Shown here: positions 50,649 to 53,805 of the stretch, piece after piece
Position numbering within the stretch: position 1 is the stretch's first letter
Layout: every line of letters starts with the position of its first letter
Assembly: GCF_000210075.1 (NCBI RefSeq)
Contig: NC_021017.1
Coordinates: 1,052,858-1,106,662, forward strand
Reading direction: 5' to 3'
From: Bacteroides xylanisolvens XB1A
GTDB lineage: Bacteria; Bacteroidota; Bacteroidia; Bacteroidales; Bacteroidaceae
Length of the DNA: 53,805 nucleotides
Notes under the pieces: model-generated
Told to the model about the DNA's origin: nothing
Seen by the model: the letters and a program-made list of their open reading frames with translations, nothing else
The model's database searches: none
Position numbers and translations under genes: made by a program

Positions 50649-51647
50649 ATGGAATATCAAATAATACCAATCAATACGATAAAACGAATCGAATCATGGC
50701 TGAATAGTGAAGTGGGATTCAGCCGTTCAATGTTTCATAATGAACTGGACTATATATCTGATGTGTATCTTTTGGGTAATAAGTTCCCAATAGAAATACA
50801 GGATTTGTACTTGTCAATAAAGAAGGAAGAGCAGGAGATTCCCTATCCAAATTGTGGGACAGATGAGGACAAATATGAATTTAGCATGACTGTGGGACAG
50901 AATTTAGTCCTTGAAAGTGGTAATTTTAAAGCCGAGTATATTGAAACGTTGTGGAATACATACAATAAAAATGAGGACGAAGCCTATGAACAGCAAGACC
51001 AAGATGTATTTTACGCTATTCTTCTTATTATAAGTATCTACTATAAATACACACAGACCAATGGCTATTTTGATTTTGAGGATTATATTGCTGACCCAAC
51101 GCAACTAAAGTATAGTTATTCTGTCAGACCGGATATGCTACGTCTTTACAAGATGTTTCATGAGAAGAAAAAGACCAAGAGTAATATTGTCACGATTGAA
51201 TATAACAAACAGAAAATAGAGCTTACGAATGATGATAGTTGGTTTCTCAATATGATAACTCCATATCTTGATAAATATTTAGGAGTTTCAACTTTGGAAG
51301 AAGCGGAAACGGAATTGGATAAAGATTATCCCAGTATAGGTAAAAGAGGGAGGAAGCGCGAAAATGCGATACTTGATACGATAACTCTTAGTATATATAA
51401 CCTACTACGCCACTCATCATTTGCAGCCAAAGGTAAAGGATTAACAGATAACGAGGGGAATTTTATTCTTGAGTTACTGAAATATCTCAAACTGATTGAT
51501 GAGGACAGTCCTAAAAATGACATATTGAATTTGCGGGCTACAATCAGGAACTTACAAAAATATGAAGTTCGTCCAAATTGGTGGAAAATCCCCATGTGCA
51601 AAATGTCTCCCAATAATCCAGTTGAACATTTAAAATCATATTGGTAA
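50649..51647 (+). CDS. Hypothetical protein of the integrated element
   Basis: 332 residues from the ATG at 50649; an earlier in-frame ATG at 50589 lies within the integrase terminator and is rejected. No signal peptide or membrane helix; acidic N-terminal half, a basic stretch IGKRGRKRENAI near residue 235, and a C-terminal helical region (LELLKYLKLIDEDS, NLRATIRNLQKYEVRPNWWK). I do not recognise the family. Its position directly after the integrase suggests an element maintenance or regulatory role. AT content is high like its neighbours and unlike the kdp region. Confidence 0.7.
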   Translation: MEYQIIPINTIKRIESWLNSEVGFSRSMFHNELDYISDVYLLGNKFPIEIQDLYLSIKKEEQEIPYPNCGTDEDKYEFSMTVGQNLVLESGNFKAEYIETLWNTYNKNEDEAYEQQDQDVFYAILLIISIYYKYTQTNGYFDFEDYIADPTQLKYSYSVRPDMLRLYKMFHEKKKTKSNIVTIEYNKQKIELTNDDSWFLNMITPYLDKYLGVSTLEEAETELDKDYPSIGKRGRKRENAILDTITLSIYNLLRHSSFAAKGKGLTDNEGNFILELLKYLKLIDEDSPKNDILNLRATIRNLQKYEVRPNWWKIPMCKMSPNNPVEHLKSYW

Positions 51648-51892
51648 AACATATAAAGATAAAAAATGATAGCCTTTATTTAATTGATGATTATTGTGCA
51701 AATACATATAATTTGTTGATATATTGTGATTTATGATATTTGTGATTACATAAAGAATTAAGCATAAAAAAAGGGATTTCTTTATGTTTTTTTCTTCATT
51801 TCATACGCTTCTATTTCTCCGTAGTTTTGCAGCGTAATCAAAGACAAAGGTGCGCACCTCGTTTGAGATTCATTAATGTTTAATTTTTTAAA
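51648..51892 (+). promoter_or_regulatory. Intergenic region with 12-bp palindrome
   Basis: 245 bp, very AT-rich except for the perfect palindrome AGGTGCGCACCT at 51848-51859, 33 nt before the next ATG. The palindrome stands out in its surroundings and could be an operator of an element regulator. No clear TAnnTTTG promoter was found. Confidence 0.3.
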
Positions 51893-52381
51893 ATGAAGAT
51901 TATGAATTTAGAATTTGGAGAAAAAAAAGTAGTTAAGTCTTATGACAATGAAGGTGCAATGCAAACTGTAAAGGCAATGATGAAAAGAGGTGAGCAATTG
52001 AATGTTAAGTTTTACACTAACAAGGATAACTATCCATGTGCTTGGATTGAATCCAAAAAGATTCAAGGTTTCTGTTTGATATTGAATCAAGAAGGATTAA
52101 GTTGGTTACGTACTTATTTGGAAACAGGACAAGCGGAAGATTTTGGTTTTAATCCTAATAGTGTTACGGCTTATAGTGAAGGAGAAGATAAGGATTTTCA
52201 ACTATCAATTTTTAAGCAACTGATTTTAGCGGGAAAAGCATTACAATTTGTTCCTACGTTTCGTGAGTATGGAGCGAAAATTACTGCCAGTGCTTTTTTC
52301 AGAAAAGGAAAGATTTTCTTCCGGTTGGAAAGGACAGAAGAGTTATATGATTATTTATTGGAAAAAGAATTGATAGCATAA
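51893..52381 (+). CDS. Hypothetical protein of the integrated element
   Basis: 162 residues, MKIMNLEFGEKKVVKSYDNE at the start; ATG at 51902 is an alternative start. Soluble, no signal peptide. The N-terminal 75 residues look like a small beta-rich unit (VKFYTNKDNYPCAWIESKKI) and the remainder is mixed with FRKGKIFFRLERTEELYDYL. Not recognised. It leads a three-gene run with the next small gene and the helicase-like gene, suggesting an element replication or mobilisation operon. Confidence 0.7.
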   Translation: MKIMNLEFGEKKVVKSYDNEGAMQTVKAMMKRGEQLNVKFYTNKDNYPCAWIESKKIQGFCLILNQEGLSWLRTYLETGQAEDFGFNPNSVTAYSEGEDKDFQLSIFKQLILAGKALQFVPTFREYGAKITASAFFRKGKIFFRLERTEELYDYLLEKELIA

Positions 52382-52395
52382 TTGAATTATTAACG

Positions 52396-52418
52396 GGGGA
52401 AGGCGCAATTCCTTCCCT
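52396..52418 (+). terminator. Intercistronic hairpin
   Basis: GGGAAGG (52397-52403) and CCTTCCC (52411-52417) form a 7-bp stem with a 7-nt loop and no T run. It may be a processing or attenuation element between genes rather than a true terminator. Confidence 0.4.
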
Positions 52419-52448
52419 ATATTTATAAATCTATTAAAATTTAAAATT

Positions 52449-52625
52449 ATGAAAAAGTTAAATGTAAAGCCAGTAGAAGAGTTGTCCCAGTTCATTAATG
52501 AAGCTAATACTCCTGGAAATTTGTTGCAAGATGCACCTGATTTTGATGCAATCAAGCAGGAAGAATACGAAAATGAAGGAATGGATGTGATAGACGTTAA
52601 TGAGGAAGATGACAATAGAAATTAA
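52449..52625 (+). CDS. Small acidic hypothetical protein
   Basis: 58 residues, MKKLNVKPVEELSQFINEAN at the start and a strongly acidic end (EEDDNRN). It overlaps the next ORF by 17 nt, typical for translational coupling, which supports it being real. The family is unknown; it could be an accessory factor for the helicase-like protein that follows. Confidence 0.65.
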   Translation: MKKLNVKPVEELSQFINEANTPGNLLQDAPDFDAIKQEEYENEGMDVIDVNEEDDNRN

Positions 52626-53805
52626 TCTTAGTGAGCTCGGTAAGGTGCAATACCTTACCGAAGTTCTTCCCGAAATTCCTACGAATACTATTCTTTATAA
52701 GAAGTTGACCGGACTTGGTGCTACCTATGGAGAAATCACAGCAAAACGTAACTCGATTATCATTGAGCCGAATGTTCCTGTTATAATTGGTAAGTGCAAT
52801 GACCCTAAGCATAAAGATGATAATCTGTTCGGAGTATATGAAGGTGTATATACTGACGATATTGTAAACTACTTGGAGAAGAGCAAGAAGAAGTATTATA
52901 AGATACTTACTACTCCCGAAAGTTTTCAGAAAGTAAAGGACGCATTTGAAGAACTGGAAATGAGTGCGCATTGTTCTTGTTTTCTTCTGTTTGATGAATG
53001 TCATAAGCTAGTGAAGGATGCGGATTACCGGAGTGACATAACACTACCGATAGATGATTTCTTTAAGTTTGACCAAAAAGCATTGGTTTCTGCCACACCG
53101 ATAGAATTGAATGACCCTCGATTTAAGGAGCAGAACTTTCAGACGATAGAAATACAGCCGACTTTCGATTATAAAAAGGAGATTTGGCTTCATCATACGA
53201 ATAATACGCTGCAAGCATTTAAAGATACACTATCCAAGCTAAACAATGAGGAAGCTGCACCACTTCCGATTTGTGTGTTTATCAATTCAACTGATATTAT
53301 ATATTCATTGATGAAGCAACTAGATTTATTGGAAGATTCCGCAGTCTTTTGTGCCCCAAAGAGTGTTGATAAGTTGGGAAGGAATAAATTTACCAATGCC
53401 TATGAACAGTGCAGCATTGATAAAATGAAACGGTACAATTTTTTCACTAGCCGTTTTTTCAATGCTGTGGATATTGAGTTAGAACAGAAACCTCATGTAA
53501 TAATGTTAACCGATGTTTACTTTGCAGAACATACAATGATAGACCCTTATACTGATGCTATCCAAATGGTTGGACGATTCAGAAATGGTGTATCATCAAT
53601 TACACATATTAGTAACGTTAAAGAAGGTATACCACAAAGAACGAAAGAAGAAATAAAAGGATATATTGTTTGCAGCAAGGAGATATATCGAACAATGAAG
53701 AACTTTTATGATTGTGCAGCAGACAGGGCTTCCCGTGATGCTTACCGTGCTGCACTGGAAAGTCTTCCTTTTAATAAGATGCTTGATAGGAACGGGAGAG
53801 AGAAA
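52609..53805 (+). CDS. SF2 helicase-like protein (partial, runs off the window)
   Basis: 399 codons are visible with no stop, so the gene continues past the right edge. Superfamily-2 helicase motifs are in the right order: a motif I-like LTGLGATYGEI (near residue 34), motif II LLFDECHKL (DECH box, near 130), motif III ALVSATPIE (near 165) and motif VI QMVGRFRNG (near 325). The motif I lacks the usual Lys (GxGKT is LGATY), so it may bind ATP poorly or in a family-specific way. It overlaps the preceding small gene. Likely role: replication or mobilisation of the integrative element; inferred from context. Confidence 0.72.
   Translation, partial: MTIEINLSELGKVQYLTEVLPEIPTNTILYKKLTGLGATYGEITAKRNSIIIEPNVPVIIGKCNDPKHKDDNLFGVYEGVYTDDIVNYLEKSKKKYYKILTTPESFQKVKDAFEELEMSAHCSCFLLFDECHKLVKDADYRSDITLPIDDFFKFDQKALVSATPIELNDPRFKEQNFQTIEIQPTFDYKKEIWLHHTNNTLQAFKDTLSKLNNEEAAPLPICVFINSTDIIYSLMKQLDLLEDSAVFCAPKSVDKLGRNKFTNAYEQCSIDKMKRYNFFTSRFFNAVDIELEQKPHVIMLTDVYFAEHTMIDPYTDAIQMVGRFRNGVSSITHISNVKEGIPQRTKEEIKGYIVCSKEIYRTMKNFYDCAADRASRDAYRAALESLPFNKMLDRNGREK

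Noticed and set aside
1..53805. CRISPR array, rRNA genes or known riboswitch
   Set aside because: No regularly spaced direct repeats, no rRNA sequence and no recognisable riboswitch consensus were seen by eye.

Overview
The window looks like a chromosome segment of a gut Bacteroides, probably from the B. thetaiotaomicron/ovatus group. Support comes from two SusC/SusD pairs, a FecI/FecR-type sigma/anti-sigma pair, fused GldF-GldG proteins, repeated matches to the Bacteroides -7 element TAnnTTTG, and a Bacteroidetes-type integrase with an SAM-like core-binding layout. The species is inferred, not proven.

Layout. (1) 0.3-1.4 kb: an AlkC-type DNA alkylation repair glycosylase. (2) 1.5-15.2 kb, minus strand: a glycan-foraging locus running sialidase, GH2 beta-mannosidase, two GH20 beta-hexosaminidases, SusC, SusD. 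It should strip sialic acid, GlcNAc/GalNAc and mannose from host N-glycans or mucins and import the oligosaccharides. The sialidase and mannosidase genes share a near-identical promoter/leader module, and a 200-bp MITE-like inverted-repeat element lies between them. (3) 15.5-23.7 kb, plus strand: the high-affinity K+ system: a 31-aa membrane microprotein, kdpF, kdpA, kdpB, kdpC, an outer-membrane barrel protein, a KdpD N-terminal (KdpD+USP) protein and a separate HAMP/PAS histidine kinase. No kdpE is present. kdpA has an in-frame TAG at codon 11. (4) 23.8-29.4 kb, minus: a GldA-like ATPase and two GldF-GldG fusion permeases. (5) 29.4-47.3 kb, minus: an ECF sigma/FecR-controlled SusC-SusD locus with a DUF4843 lipoprotein, a PKD-like lipoprotein (frameshifted at its end), a pair of large zinc-metalloprotease-like proteins (one with an intact HExxHxxGxxH, its paralogue with every zinc ligand lost), a stand-alone carboxypeptidase-D-like domain protein enclosed by a perfect 23-bp inverted repeat, and an outer-membrane barrel protein with an orphan paralogous C-terminal tail beside it. 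(6) 47.6-48.9 kb, plus: a GuaA-like GMP synthase with a gutted glutaminase domain. (7) 49.1-53.8 kb: a tRNA-like fragment, a tyrosine integrase and hypothetical genes ending in an SF2-helicase-like gene cut by the window edge. This is the left end of an integrative element.

How the parts could work together. Regions 4 and 5 are one run of minus-strand genes. A reasonable model is that a cell-surface signal passes through SusC/FecR to the ECF sigma factor, inducing a TonB-dependent importer, surface lipoproteins and proteases that bind and process a peptide-like or metal-containing ligand. Whether the barrel protein and the ABC/Gld module belong to the same regulon is inference. The most interesting candidates for something undescribed are the active/dead metalloprotease pair, the inverted-repeat-bounded mini-gene, and the broken or altered genes (kdpA amber, lipoprotein frameshift, barrel tail remnant).
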